This document shows, one piece after another, positions 9,232-18,347 of a DNA stretch of 39,654 nucleotides. Each line of letters begins with the position of its first letter. The stretch's first letter is position 1. The stretch is taken from NCBI GenBank assembly GCA_020051235.1, contig JAGVJG010000012.1:1-39654 (forward strand), given 5' to 3'. A model generated the notes under the pieces. It saw only the letters and a program-made list of their open reading frames with translations, was not told the DNA's origin and ran no database searches. This DNA is from Parachlamydiales bacterium. GTDB lineage: Bacteria > Chlamydiota > Chlamydiia > Chlamydiales > Parachlamydiaceae. The translations under genes were made by a program, and so were the position numbers.

Positions 9232-9627
9232 CTAGTATTTATCCTCATAGGCACCCATTGTGCAAGCAGCTTCCGCTTTTTCAGTTTGGCCTTGAGGTCT
9301 TCTATCAAGAAACTGAACTCGTTCAGCTGCGACTCTCAATTTACATCTTTTTTCACCATCTTTGCCGATCCAAGTATCAAGCTGAAGACGTCCTTCTACC
9401 AATACCGATGATGAACAGTCGAGTTGTTGGACACAAGTTTCAGCTTGTTTACCCCATACAACTACATCAACAAAACAAACTTCTTGTTGCTTTTCACCAT
9501 TCAAAGTTACAAATTCCCGATTCAAAGCGATCAAGAGATCTGTTACTGCAATCCCATTCGGTGTTTTTCTTAATTCAGGTTTACGAGTCAGTCGGCCTGC
9601 GATAATTACTTTATTTAATGATGCCAT
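9232..9627 (-). CDS. ssb: Single-stranded DNA-binding protein, short, without a typical acidic tip
   Basis: An OB-fold SSB. The start at ATG 9627 gives 131 residues beginning MASLNKVIIAGRL, with AGGAAAG seven bases upstream; an upstream in-frame TTG would only add an atypical leader. The core runs from NKVIIAGRLTRKPELRKTPN through VWGKQAETCVQQL to VLVEGRLQLDTWIGKDGEK. After residue about 105 the tail is very short and ends GAYEDKY. It lacks the Gly/Pro/Gln-rich linker and the acidic DDIPF-like tip that recruits repair and replication partners in most bacterial SSBs. It may be a second SSB paralogue or a specialised one. Confidence 0.88.
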   Translation of the reverse strand: MASLNKVIIAGRLTRKPELRKTPNGIAVTDLLIALNREFVTLNGEKQQEVCFVDVVVWGKQAETCVQQLDCSSSVLVEGRLQLDTWIGKDGEKRCKLRVAAERVQFLDRRPQGQTEKAEAACTMGAYEDKY

Positions 9628-9686
9628 GATTTCTTTCCTGGTTTTCGATAGTGAATTTCTGTACAACCGTACCGTATCATATTTTA

Positions 9687-9714
9687 ATTTTAGATTCTAG
9701 AGCCAACTTGTCAA
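9687..9714 (-). promoter_or_regulatory. Predicted sigma70-type promoter before ssb
   Basis: On the minus strand a perfect -35 TTGACA (9714-9709) is followed after 16 bases by TAAAAT (9692-9687), five of six matches to TATAAT. It lies in the 73-100 base gap between cutA and ssb, the first real gap in the gene train after murF, so it probably gives ssb, rsbV and miaA their own start. Confidence 0.65.
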
Positions 9715-9739
9715 TTTTACCTAAGAAACAGCTCATTTT

Positions 9740-10060
9740 TTACCCCTTTACCGAAGTAGCTTCTTGAAGCCATTTTAGATAGCTCTCATTGCCCCCTTCG
9801 ATCCTTCTCCATAGAATTTCAGGTACCTCGTAACGGGTATTCTTGATAATGGCCTCTTTTACCTTATCTAAATGACGCTCTTCGGTCTTAAATATCACTT
9901 TTGTCTCTTGAGAAGTCTCTAACTGGTTATTCCAAGTGTATATCGATTCGATCCAGGGAGTAATTTGAGCGCTGGCCACATACCCTTCCTGAACGAGATA
10001 TCGACTTACTTTTCTTGCTTCATCAATGCTGCCGGCGGACCAGCTGATTTCAATAGCCAT
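9740..10060 (-). CDS. cutA: CutA1-family protein
   Basis: A small trimeric-family protein of about 106 residues. Family features are ITPWIESIYTWNNQLETSQE in the first half and ESYLKWL near the end, preceded by YEVPEILWRRIEGG. The classical tolerance-related motif with its cysteine (VPCVN-like) is replaced by VASAQI, so metal binding is doubtful. ATG 10060 is chosen because GGAG lies five bases upstream. A GTG six bases earlier would overlap the ftsQ stop but would sit directly on the ribosome-binding site. CutA proteins have uncertain function, with proposed links to copper tolerance. Confidence 0.85.
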   Translation of the reverse strand: MAIEISWSAGSIDEARKVSRYLVQEGYVASAQITPWIESIYTWNNQLETSQETKVIFKTEERHLDKVKEAIIKNTRYEVPEILWRRIEGGNESYLKWLQEATSVKG

Positions 10061-10062
10061 AT

Positions 10063-10767
10063 TCACTCCAACTCTCTTACGATCAAATTATTAGGAATTC
10101 TTGCATCTACAACCCCATTAAAGCCTAAAAAATCCTTCAGATATTGAATATTTTCCAAATGTTCGGGTTTGAGCCTAAAAAAGGCTTTAGAAGCTTTTAA
10201 AATTATCTCTCTTTCACCGAGCGAATCCAGTTCCATGCGACTTAAATCGCATAGTTTCAAGCCCTTTAGCTGGGATAAAAACAATAAAGGAAGCGAAACA
10301 TCTGTTTTCGTGCCCCAAGTAATAGTGCTTGCCAAAAGAAGCTCAGGTAATTTTTTCGGCGTATAAAAGGGATAATAAGGAAAAGCAATTCCCTCTTCAT
10401 CAATGGCTGTATTGGATTCTGTCGCAGAAAGAAAAACCGGTTTTCTTAATTCATATTCAATTAACAAGGACGAAGGAGGAAGGCGTTTTACCCTTACCGA
10501 TTTAAAAACGTGCGTTTGAGCAAGTCTCGCTTCAGCCACTTTTATCGGATAACGATATAAATTCATGGGCTTATCGATAGACAAGCCCATATATTCACTT
10601 AAAAGCGCACACGGCACTCGATAAGGACCTTCCGTTTTTGCAACACACGCCCTAATGATATAACTAGAGTCATTTTCTAATTTATTTTGGTAGTAAAGGG
10701 ATCCAAAGTAAATCGCCCAAGGAATACCCGAAATTATGGCTATGCTGAGCAAAATCTTTTTTAGCAC
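10063..10767 (-). CDS. ftsQ: FtsQ-like cell division protein
   Basis: A 234-residue bitopic protein with a short cytoplasmic N-terminus, one membrane segment (about residues 4-24) and an extracytoplasmic POTRA-like region. The section RVKRLPPSSLLIEYELRKPVF, followed by AIDEEGIAFP, is the FtsQ/DivIB pattern in which a strand ending in RxP precedes the 'D..G' turn. It overlaps murC-ddl by seven bases. The chlamydial FtsQ reported in the literature (CT764, from memory) sits at this position. In Chlamydiae, which lack FtsZ, FtsQ acts in a division complex tied to MreB and peptidoglycan synthesis. Confidence 0.8.
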   Translation of the reverse strand: MLKKILLSIAIISGIPWAIYFGSLYYQNKLENDSSYIIRACVAKTEGPYRVPCALLSEYMGLSIDKPMNLYRYPIKVAEARLAQTHVFKSVRVKRLPPSSLLIEYELRKPVFLSATESNTAIDEEGIAFPYYPFYTPKKLPELLLASTITWGTKTDVSLPLLFLSQLKGLKLCDLSRMELDSLGEREIILKASKAFFRLKPEHLENIQYLKDFLGFNGVVDARIPNNLIVRELE

Positions 10768-13115
10768 GTACGGTCCTTTTTCAATTTATTACCCAGTGCT
10801 TCTTCACATAATTTAGTGATTAACTCAGGTGTAGAAAGTCCTCCCGTGGCGCACATTTTGGGAAATAAACTATTTGGAGTGCAGCCGGGAATGGGATTTA
10901 TTTCATTGAGTAAAAACTCTCCTTCCTTAGTCAAAAAGAGATCGACTCTTGCCATGCCGTCGGCTCGTATCGCTTGATATGCTTTTAACGCGATTTCTTT
11001 TCCTTTTTCTTTCTCTTCATTTGATAAAGGAGCAACCGCGATTGCTTCAATGGCATTTTCTCCATATTTCGCTTCGTAATCATATACAGATCCCTTTGCG
11101 CAGATCTCTCCGGGATTAAAAATTGTATAAGGCCCCGAGCCGATTATAGAAAATTCAATTTCTCTTCCTTCAATACCTGTTTCTACGATTATGTGTGAGT
11201 CGTAATGAAAAACTTCATCGATTATTTTTGGCAAATCATTTGGATTTGAAATTTTTCGAACACCCACTGTAGAGCCCAAATGAACCGGCTTTACAAATAG
11301 AGGGAACTTTAGCTCTGATTCAATTTTGTTAATCCATTTTTCAGGATTGTGTCTCCATTCATATTCTATAAAATCAACAAAAGGAACGAGTGGAACATTC
11401 TCATATGCACATAAACGCTTTGTTAAGGCTTTGTTCATTGCAATAGCCGAGCTTTCTACACTACATCCTACATAGGCAATTCCCGCGATTTCAAAAAAGC
11501 CTTGCGCGGTTCCATCTTCCCCGTAAGGGCCATGTAGGCAAGGAAAAACGCAATCAATAGAATGAAGTTTTTGAATGACATCATCAACAAGTTCATGCGT
11601 TTCGGTTTCATAAGATTTCTTATCTTCTAAAATAGCCAATGCTTCTTCACCAAAGATCCAGCCGCCTTGTTTTGATATTGCAAATAAGGTCACATCAAAC
11701 AAATTCCTATCAACCGCGCGATAAAGGTTTCTTGCAGACATAAACGAAACTTCATGTTCGGTTGACCTACCGCCATAAATGAGACCTAGATGCAAATTTC
11801 GAATAGGTAAGGGCTCTAATTCCTTAGGCAAATGCGTGATGTCTCCTGCGCCCATTGAAAGGACTATGTCAAAAGGACGAATCAATTTTGAAACGCCTTC
11901 CGCTAATTGCGTTCGAGGAATGTAGATTGATTTTTTCAAACGTTCTTTCAATGTTTGTGTGCTATAGCCTTCTATCGGCTTTTCACTCGCTGCATAGAGA
12001 TCCGTCAATACAACCACGTCGGCAGATAATGCATCGACAAACCCTTCGAAACACTCTTTTAAACGAGAATATCGGTGAGGCTGAAAAACAACGACCAGAC
12101 GACGATGAGGATAGGCTTCTTTAAATGCATTTAAGGTAGCTTTAATTTCTTGGGGATGATGAGCATAATCATCGTAAAAGCGCACATTCTTCTTTTCAAA
12201 ACGAAAATCTGCCCTGCGTCTAATGCCCTTAAAGCTCATAAATGCACAGCGGATCTCTTTTTCTGACACTCCCAATTGCAATGAAAGTGCAAATACGGCG
12301 GAGGCATTTAATACATTATGCTCACCAATTAATGGCAAAAAGATATCCGTATAGATTTTATCTTTAATTCTTAAGGTAAACGTCTGTTCAAGGCCGACTT
12401 GTTCACGATGTAACACTTGTATGTCATTGCTAGGTTTAAAACCATAATGAAGGCCCGGCAAATCCAATTTTTTTAATACGGGATCATCTCCGCAAGTTAT
12501 CAAAAAATTGTAATCCGATACTTTATAGATAAGGGCCTTAAACGCTTCTAAAAGCTTATCAAACGAGCCATAATGATCCATATGATCATTGTCGATGTTA
12601 GTAACGATCAAGGCATATGGCTGGTATTTAACATGGGTTCCATCGCTCTCATCAGCTTCCGCTACGAAATAAGGGCCCGATCCCAGTTCGGCATTTGTTT
12701 CGCTATTTTTTAAAATGCCCCCGATCGCATAGCTGGGGGATTTATTCGCATCTTTTAACACATGCGCCAATAAAGAGCTGGTTGTGGTTTTTCCATGTGT
12801 GCCCGCAACAATACACCCTTTATGGTCTTGCATTAACTCATTCAAAAGATCGGAGCGATGGCAGGGATTTAAAGCTTTTTCAAGCTCAGGATTTCCTTTA
12901 GCAATGATTGAAGATACGACGACTCGACCACCGGCAGGAAGATTTTTAGAATCGTGGCCGATAAAAACTTCGGCACCGGCTTGTTTTAACTCTTTAATGA
13001 TATCCGTTTCTTTAATATCACTTCCCGAAACGGGGATATTCTTGGCGAGTAGTAGTTTGGCAAGTCCGCTCATTCCGATGCCGCCAATGCCAATAAAATG
13101 GGTTTTTGTCTTCAT
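10761..13115 (-). CDS. murC-ddl: Fused UDP-N-acetylmuramate-alanine ligase / D-Ala-D-Ala ligase
   Basis: Two cytoplasmic peptidoglycan-precursor enzymes in one 784-residue chain. Residues 1 to about 432 are MurC: N-terminal FIGIGGIGMSGLA, ATP loop GTHGKTT (105-111), and IDNDHMDHYGS and YDDYAHHP in the central and C-terminal parts. From about residue 441 (LGLIYGGRSTEHEVS) it is Ddl, an ATP-grasp enzyme with MNKALTKRL, FVKPVHLGSTVGV and the metal site EINPIPGCTP. This fusion is a recognised chlamydial trait and one of the best taxonomic clues in the window. It lies two bases after murG and overlaps ftsQ by seven. Confidence 0.96.
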   Translation of the reverse strand: MKTKTHFIGIGGIGMSGLAKLLLAKNIPVSGSDIKETDIIKELKQAGAEVFIGHDSKNLPAGGRVVVSSIIAKGNPELEKALNPCHRSDLLNELMQDHKGCIVAGTHGKTTTSSLLAHVLKDANKSPSYAIGGILKNSETNAELGSGPYFVAEADESDGTHVKYQPYALIVTNIDNDHMDHYGSFDKLLEAFKALIYKVSDYNFLITCGDDPVLKKLDLPGLHYGFKPSNDIQVLHREQVGLEQTFTLRIKDKIYTDIFLPLIGEHNVLNASAVFALSLQLGVSEKEIRCAFMSFKGIRRRADFRFEKKNVRFYDDYAHHPQEIKATLNAFKEAYPHRRLVVVFQPHRYSRLKECFEGFVDALSADVVVLTDLYAASEKPIEGYSTQTLKERLKKSIYIPRTQLAEGVSKLIRPFDIVLSMGAGDITHLPKELEPLPIRNLHLGLIYGGRSTEHEVSFMSARNLYRAVDRNLFDVTLFAISKQGGWIFGEEALAILEDKKSYETETHELVDDVIQKLHSIDCVFPCLHGPYGEDGTAQGFFEIAGIAYVGCSVESSAIAMNKALTKRLCAYENVPLVPFVDFIEYEWRHNPEKWINKIESELKFPLFVKPVHLGSTVGVRKISNPNDLPKIIDEVFHYDSHIIVETGIEGREIEFSIIGSGPYTIFNPGEICAKGSVYDYEAKYGENAIEAIAVAPLSNEEKEKGKEIALKAYQAIRADGMARVDLFLTKEGEFLLNEINPIPGCTPNSLFPKMCATGGLSTPELITKLCEEALGNKLKKDRTC

Positions 13116-13117
13116 AT

Positions 13118-14131
13118 TTAAATGCTATTGAGCACAAGCTCTTTTAAGGTGTAGGGGGTGTTTTCAATTTTTAGGGCGTCAATTCGTTGTTTTCGAGTTT
13201 GATATATCTCATCTAAAATTTGAGATAAGGATTGGGGAGTTAAATCTTTTTCCGCTTTTACTTCACATAAACCCAGCGCTTTTAAACTTTCTGCATTAAA
13301 CGTTTGATGATCTTCACTGGCTTGAGGAAATGGAATTAATAATCCAGGCACTTTAAATGCCTTTTCTTCTGCACAACTTACTGCACCGGCTCTTGTTAAT
13401 GCGATATCAGCTGCTTTCCAAGCGTATTCCATCCTCGACTCAAACGTCTTAACCACTGCCTTAATGTTTTGCTTATTGTAAAGCGACGCATAGATCGACG
13501 TTTCTTCCGGGCTACCTGTTAAATGAATCACTTGAAAAGGCAGTGTTTTTAAAGCTTCAAACGCAAGATGGTTTAAATTTTTTGCTCCTTGAGAGCCTCC
13601 AAAAACTAAACATACGGGTTTATTGGGATCTAAACCGTAATACTTAATTGCTTTTTCTTTTGAAACACTTGTGGGATCAAAGCGAAGCGGCATCCCAACA
13701 AGATCCCCTTTTAAAAGGGTCTCTGGAAAGTTCACTCCGACTTTTTTTGCAAATGGGCTTAAATAACGAATGACTTTTCCCGGTTTTTTGTCTGCTGCAT
13801 AAAGAACAATCGGAATTCTTTTAATGATAGCTGCCAAGATTACAGGAAATGAATAGTAGCTGCCAAAACCCACCACTACTTGAGGGTCAAATGAATTGAT
13901 TAAGCGTAGGCTCTTTTTAACTCCACGATAAAGCGTCGTAACATCTTTTAAGGAAGAGGACGAAGGAATATCTTCAAAACGAAAATTTCGTGAAAAAAAA
14001 CGATTTTCAGAAAGCTTATGTCCCGCAAAAAAAACTTCACACTTCTCATTTAATAATTGAGCTCCCAGAGCTTCAGCGGGAAAAAGATGACCGCCTGTTC
14101 CCCCTGTTGCAATTAAGATGCGCTTTGACAT
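13118..14131 (-). CDS. murG: UDP-GlcNAc:undecaprenyl-pyrophosphoryl-MurNAc-pentapeptide GlcNAc transferase
   Basis: MurG adds GlcNAc to lipid I to form lipid II at the inner face of the membrane. The donor-binding glycine loop GGTGGHLFPAEAL is at residues 10-22. Other markers are VVGFGSYYSFPVILAA, VFGGSQGAKNLN and the GT-B sugar-nucleotide segment ALTRAGAVSCAEEKAFKVPG. At 337 residues it is slightly shorter than E. coli MurG (355). Its start lies inside the last 19 bases of ftsW. Confidence 0.95.
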   Translation of the reverse strand: MSKRILIATGGTGGHLFPAEALGAQLLNEKCEVFFAGHKLSENRFFSRNFRFEDIPSSSSLKDVTTLYRGVKKSLRLINSFDPQVVVGFGSYYSFPVILAAIIKRIPIVLYAADKKPGKVIRYLSPFAKKVGVNFPETLLKGDLVGMPLRFDPTSVSKEKAIKYYGLDPNKPVCLVFGGSQGAKNLNHLAFEALKTLPFQVIHLTGSPEETSIYASLYNKQNIKAVVKTFESRMEYAWKAADIALTRAGAVSCAEEKAFKVPGLLIPFPQASEDHQTFNAESLKALGLCEVKAEKDLTPQSLSQILDEIYQTRKQRIDALKIENTPYTLKELVLNSI

Positions 14132-15207
14132 AATTTTTTATCCGCAATTTGATAGAGCAATGTTAAACCCGCCATGTTTGCCATAAGAGACGTTCCTCCT
14201 TGGCTAAATAGGGGCAAGTTAAGTCCGGTGGATGGCAAAAGCCCAGAAACAACTCCTAAATTCAAAAACGATTGAAAGGTTATTAAAAAAGCAATCACCC
14301 CACCAAAGGCCATAAATGCAGGATTGTCTGCGCTTGAAGCAATTTCAAATGCCGTATAGCCCAGCGCCATGTAAAGAGAAATAAGCGCAAGCACTCCTAA
14401 AAAGCCAAATTCTTCCGCCCAAATCGCAGCAATATAATCATTTTGTGCTTCAGGCAAATAGCTTAATTTTTGCAAGCTTTGAGCAGGTCCTTTCCCTAAT
14501 AGTCCACCCGATCCTGCCGCAATTTTAGCTTGATAAGGTTGATGGCCTTTTCCTTTTAAATCACTTTCAGGATCAACATATACCTTTAGACGCTTTGTTA
14601 CATAGGGGAGCTGGGAAGCAAAAATCACTCCCACAAAAAGAAACAGGGCAAGAGGGATTGCCCAATATTTAAAAGGGATGTCTAAAAGAAAAAAGGCGAC
14701 ACATAGGGCCGCTGCAATCACGAGTGCGGTTCCGTTATTAGGTTCGACAACAATTAAAACGATAGGAATGGCGCATTTACCGAGAAGTTTCAAAAAAGTT
14801 TTAAGCGAATTATCCTTCAAACTTAAGTAAGCATGAATGAAAAAGGCCGGCACGATAAATTTTACGAATTCAGACGGCTGAAACGAAAATCCGAATAGGT
14901 TGATCCAACGCTTAGAACCATTCACTTCCCTTCCAATTCCGGGAAGAAGAACGAGCACTAGCAAAACGCACGCGACATTAATAAGAATGGGGCTTTTTTC
15001 TAAGACCCATTCAAGCTTAAGCTTCATCAGCCCATAAGCGAGTGTTGCACCGACGCCTGCGAATAAAAGCTGTTTTATTAATTGACTATGCGTTTCTTCT
15101 TTTGCCCCTTCAATAAGTTCTGCTGAAGTTGTCGAAAAAATCATCGTCAACCCCAACAGAAAAATGGTAAGCGAAATCAGAACTAATCGGACTTGAGCAC
15201 TTCTCAT
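14113..15207 (-). CDS. ftsW: SEDS-family peptidoglycan polymerase FtsW
   Basis: A polytopic SEDS protein of 364 residues with about ten predicted membrane helices. Family markers are FGFSFQPSEFVKF (around residue 125), the extracytoplasmic loop with QPYQAKIAAGSGGLLGKG, AIWAEEFGFLG, and the C-terminal GLLPSTGLNLPLFSQGGTS. SEDS proteins polymerise lipid II together with a class B penicillin-binding protein. FtsW rather than RodA is chosen because of the murD-ftsW-murG context. It overlaps the LysM gene by four bases. Confidence 0.94.
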   Translation of the reverse strand: MRSAQVRLVLISLTIFLLGLTMIFSTTSAELIEGAKEETHSQLIKQLLFAGVGATLAYGLMKLKLEWVLEKSPILINVACVLLVLVLLPGIGREVNGSKRWINLFGFSFQPSEFVKFIVPAFFIHAYLSLKDNSLKTFLKLLGKCAIPIVLIVVEPNNGTALVIAAALCVAFFLLDIPFKYWAIPLALFLFVGVIFASQLPYVTKRLKVYVDPESDLKGKGHQPYQAKIAAGSGGLLGKGPAQSLQKLSYLPEAQNDYIAAIWAEEFGFLGVLALISLYMALGYTAFEIASSADNPAFMAFGGVIAFLITFQSFLNLGVVSGLLPSTGLNLPLFSQGGTSLMANMAGLTLLYQIADKKLCQSAS

Positions 15208-15926
15208 TTTACGCGAATTTTATCGCCCACTTTCAAGTTTTTCGCTTTATCTTCGCTCATGTTGTTAAGCTTTAAAATATCTTCAAAGTTAACTTTAAAC
15301 TGTTTTGCAATCTTCCACGGATTATCTCCACTCTTAATGGTATAATAAACCGGCTCGGAACTTGCACTTGTCGTTTCTGTTTGAGCAGTGGACGCGAATT
15401 TCTTCTCTTTCTTCGTCACTGTATCTACAGGCACTTTTAATACTTGACCAATCTTTAAATTATCGGATGAAAGATTGTTTGCGTCCTTAATTGCTTTCAC
15501 CGTCGTATTGTTCGACTTCGCAATCTTTTCAAGGACATCTCCTCTTTTAACCGTAACTTCTACAACATGGCTGCTTGTTGCTTTTTCAGATTTTGTAGAT
15601 GCTGTCTGTGAAGGTGCTTGTTGTACAGGTGCAGGATTTAAAGTTGAATCAAGTGCAACCGGCTCAGATTGTTTTTCTTCAGGCAAAAACTCTTTCAAAG
15701 CTTGATCGATTTCATCATTTTCAGAAGGCCCTTCATCCCCTTTTGGATCTTCAATGGGTTGAGGACTGGCAGGCTGTTCAGGAACATCGCTTGCAGCCAA
15801 TTCTTTGTGATCTTCAATGGTAGGAAGAGACTCGCTGCTTACATCCCTTGAAGCGGTAAAAAATAAAAGGCCGAGCAATCCCACATTGAGAAGCGCAGCA
15901 ATAATAATAGTATCTCTTTTCGTCAT
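15204..15926 (-). CDS. Membrane-anchored protein with two LysM domains (NlpD-like)
   Basis: A 240-residue protein with an N-terminal membrane anchor (about residues 7-25) and a low-complexity Pro/Glu/Ser-rich linker (30-120). A first LysM domain spans about 122-166 (VKRGDVLEKIAKSNNTTVKA) and a second about 193-239 (IKSGDNPWKIAKQFKVNFED). LysM domains bind peptidoglycan. The gene in this position in Chlamydia is usually labelled nlpD, but this protein has no M23 peptidase domain, so it is a peptidoglycan-binding adaptor rather than an enzyme or a full amidase activator. It overlaps both murD and ftsW by four bases. Confidence 0.88.
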   Translation of the reverse strand: MTKRDTIIIAALLNVGLLGLLFFTASRDVSSESLPTIEDHKELAASDVPEQPASPQPIEDPKGDEGPSENDEIDQALKEFLPEEKQSEPVALDSTLNPAPVQQAPSQTASTKSEKATSSHVVEVTVKRGDVLEKIAKSNNTTVKAIKDANNLSSDNLKIGQVLKVPVDTVTKKEKKFASTAQTETTSASSEPVYYTIKSGDNPWKIAKQFKVNFEDILKLNNMSEDKAKNLKVGDKIRVK

Positions 15927-17122
15927 ACTTTTCCCTCTATAAGTCCTCTCACAAAGGCCTGAAACTGCCTTCCGCGATCGGCATAATCTTTAAACATGTC
16001 TAAACTCGAACATCCGGGTGACAGCAAAACAGTTTCACCTTTTTTTGCTGATTGAAATGCGTTTAAGGTCGCCTCTTTTAACGAAGATACGCATTCAACC
16101 GGAATATGTTCTTTCAAATCTTTTTCAATTTTAGGCGCGGCGGCGCCAATAGCAATAATTTTTTTTACTTTTCCCTTAAAAGGTTCAATCCAGCCTGAGT
16201 AAGGAAAACCTTTATCGACGCCTCCCGCAATTAACACCAAAGGTTCGTTTATAGCGGAAACGGCTCTCAAAGTGGCATCAATATTTGTGCCTTTACTATC
16301 GTCGTAAAACTTAACCCCTTCATATTCAGCAATATATTCAATTCGATGTGGGGGTTTTCGAAACGTCTTATAAGCTTCATTAAACTCTTCTTCCGTAATT
16401 CCATACGGTTTAACAAGTTCAAAGGCAGCATAGGCATTTTCTAAATCATGCGTCTTAAGAGAAGGTACGACGATCGTATTTTTAAAATGATGTAAATTGC
16501 CAAATGCATCAATCGATCTTTTATCAACTACTAAAAGCCCGTCATTTTTAATATTTCTCTGAATCAGAAATTTTGCTTCAGCATAACGATCCATCGAGTG
16601 GTAGCGATCAAGGTGATCAGGGGTAATATTTAAAATGGCCGCCTGGTTTAGGGGCTTTGAGATCAAGGTCTCTAATTGATAAGAACTTAATTCACATACA
16701 ATCACTATATTTTGATCAATCTCCGTGGTTAAGGGAGTGCCTACGTTCCCCAATGCAATCGCTTTTATTCCGCAGCTATTTAGAACATGTGTGACCAGAA
16801 GTGTTACCGTAGTTTTACCGTTCGTTCCCGTGATCCCTATCATAGGTTGACTTAGGTAACGGCAAGCAAGCTCAATTTCGCCAATAAGTTCGATATTTGC
16901 ATCGGTAATTTTTTTTACGAGGGGATGATCTAAGGGAACACCAGGAGATAAGACGGCAAGATCATAATCCGTTTTTACGTCATCGACATTGGAGTAAAAG
17001 ACAAAAGCGCCTTTTTTTTCAGGATCCTTATCATAGGTTTCAACTTCGTATCCTTTGTTGCAAAGGAATTTTGCTGCTGATTTTCCACTAACACCAAATC
17101 CAATGACAAGCGCCTTTGCCAT
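15923..17122 (-). CDS. murD: UDP-N-acetylmuramoylalanine-D-glutamate ligase
   Basis: MurD adds D-glutamate to UDP-MurNAc-L-Ala. The N-terminal Rossmann motif is VIGFGVSGKSAA, the ATP loop GTNGKTT is at residues 99-105 (Lys103), ITPDHLDRYHSMDRY is in the central domain, and the C-terminal domain carries YDDSKGTN and VLLSPGCSSLDMFKDYADRG. At 399 residues it is at the short end of the family (about 415-450). It lies six bases after mraY and overlaps the LysM gene start by four bases. Confidence 0.95.
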   Translation of the reverse strand: MAKALVIGFGVSGKSAAKFLCNKGYEVETYDKDPEKKGAFVFYSNVDDVKTDYDLAVLSPGVPLDHPLVKKITDANIELIGEIELACRYLSQPMIGITGTNGKTTVTLLVTHVLNSCGIKAIALGNVGTPLTTEIDQNIVIVCELSSYQLETLISKPLNQAAILNITPDHLDRYHSMDRYAEAKFLIQRNIKNDGLLVVDKRSIDAFGNLHHFKNTIVVPSLKTHDLENAYAAFELVKPYGITEEEFNEAYKTFRKPPHRIEYIAEYEGVKFYDDSKGTNIDATLRAVSAINEPLVLIAGGVDKGFPYSGWIEPFKGKVKKIIAIGAAAPKIEKDLKEHIPVECVSSLKEATLNAFQSAKKGETVLLSPGCSSLDMFKDYADRGRQFQAFVRGLIEGKV

Positions 17123-17128
17123 AAAAAC

Positions 17129-18346
17129 CTACTGAAATTTAAGAGATCCAAGTCCAACGAGTGCAAGTATTAAAGCAACTATCCAGAATCGTAGCACGAC
17201 TTTTGTTTCAGGCCACCCTTTATATTCAAAATGATGGTGTAAAGGAGCGCAAAGGAAGATCCGTTTTTTATTTCGATATCGATAAGACAAAACTTGTAAA
17301 ATGACCGAAGTTGCTTCCGCAACAAAGATACCTCCAATCAATCCGAGCAATATTTCCCTTTTTAAAAGAACAGCGGAAACTCCTATCACTCCCCCTAGTG
17401 TCAAAGAACCGATGTCCCCCATAAACACTTGAGCGGGAAAACCGTTATACCATAAAAACCCGAGACAAGCTCCCGCAACGGCGGATAAATAAACGGCAAT
17501 TTCTGAGCTGCCTTCGATATATAAAATGTTCAAGTAGTTAGCTAAATCGATGTTATTGGCGACAAACGCAAATAACGCTAAACACATGGCAACCATTGTG
17601 ATACAACCGGCTGCTAGTCCGTCTAGCCCATCCGTTAAGTTAACGGCATTAGAAGAGCCTACGATCACAAAAACAATTAAGAGGAAAATGACAATCAGGC
17701 CAATTCCACTTGCAATGAAGAGCGGCTCTTTTACAAAAGGAAAATAAAGCCTGCCCATAAAGTCAGTCAAGCTAACAGGAACCATCACATGAAGAGGCTC
17801 TCCTCTAATCGCGATAGATCGTTTAATCTCGGGAGGCTCAAACCAATTTCCAAAATGAAGGCCATCTGCCAGGTTCGGAACTAAAAAATACGCCGCAATT
17901 AAAGCTGCGATAATTCCTTGAATCAACAATTTCTTTCGTCCGGCAAGCCCTTTGGTATTCTTGTACTTTAATTTCAGGTAATCGTCCCTTCCTCCAAGAA
18001 ATGCAAGCCCCAGAGTCGTGATCAGGAGCATTAAAGTAAAAATCGAGTGCCAGTTACACCATAAGATAAGACTAACCAACATGGAAAAAATAATTAAAAT
18101 TCCCCCCATAGTAGGCGTGTCTTGTTTCTTATGATGGAGCTCTCCAAGCAAGGGGCACTCTTCTTTGCGTATGGTCTGCCCGATTTTGAGTTCATATAGC
18201 TTTCGAATAAACCATGGGCCTAAAAGAATGGAAATTAAAAGACTGGTCAAAGCAGCCATTATCATTCTCGTAGAAGTATATAGAAAAACTTGGGGTACTT
18301 TTAATCCAAAGCTTGCTTTCAACCAATCTATTAAAAAAAATATCAT
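17129..18346 (-). CDS. mraY: Phospho-N-acetylmuramoyl-pentapeptide transferase
   Basis: MraY moves phospho-MurNAc-pentapeptide from UDP to undecaprenyl phosphate, making lipid I. It is an integral membrane protein with about ten helices. Motifs include KKQDTPTMGGIL, the catalytic Asp segment NAVNLTDGLDGLAAG, FPAQVFMGDIGSLTLGG and APLHHHFEYKGW. At 405 residues it is about 45 longer than the usual 360; much of the excess is a loop around residues 160-215 (NWFEPPEIKRS to GRLYFPFVKEP). It starts one base after the murF stop. Confidence 0.95.
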   Translation of the reverse strand: MIFFLIDWLKASFGLKVPQVFLYTSTRMIMAALTSLLISILLGPWFIRKLYELKIGQTIRKEECPLLGELHHKKQDTPTMGGILIIFSMLVSLILWCNWHSIFTLMLLITTLGLAFLGGRDDYLKLKYKNTKGLAGRKKLLIQGIIAALIAAYFLVPNLADGLHFGNWFEPPEIKRSIAIRGEPLHVMVPVSLTDFMGRLYFPFVKEPLFIASGIGLIVIFLLIVFVIVGSSNAVNLTDGLDGLAAGCITMVAMCLALFAFVANNIDLANYLNILYIEGSSEIAVYLSAVAGACLGFLWYNGFPAQVFMGDIGSLTLGGVIGVSAVLLKREILLGLIGGIFVAEATSVILQVLSYRYRNKKRIFLCAPLHHHFEYKGWPETKVVLRFWIVALILALVGLGSLKFQ

Positions 18347-18347
18347 T

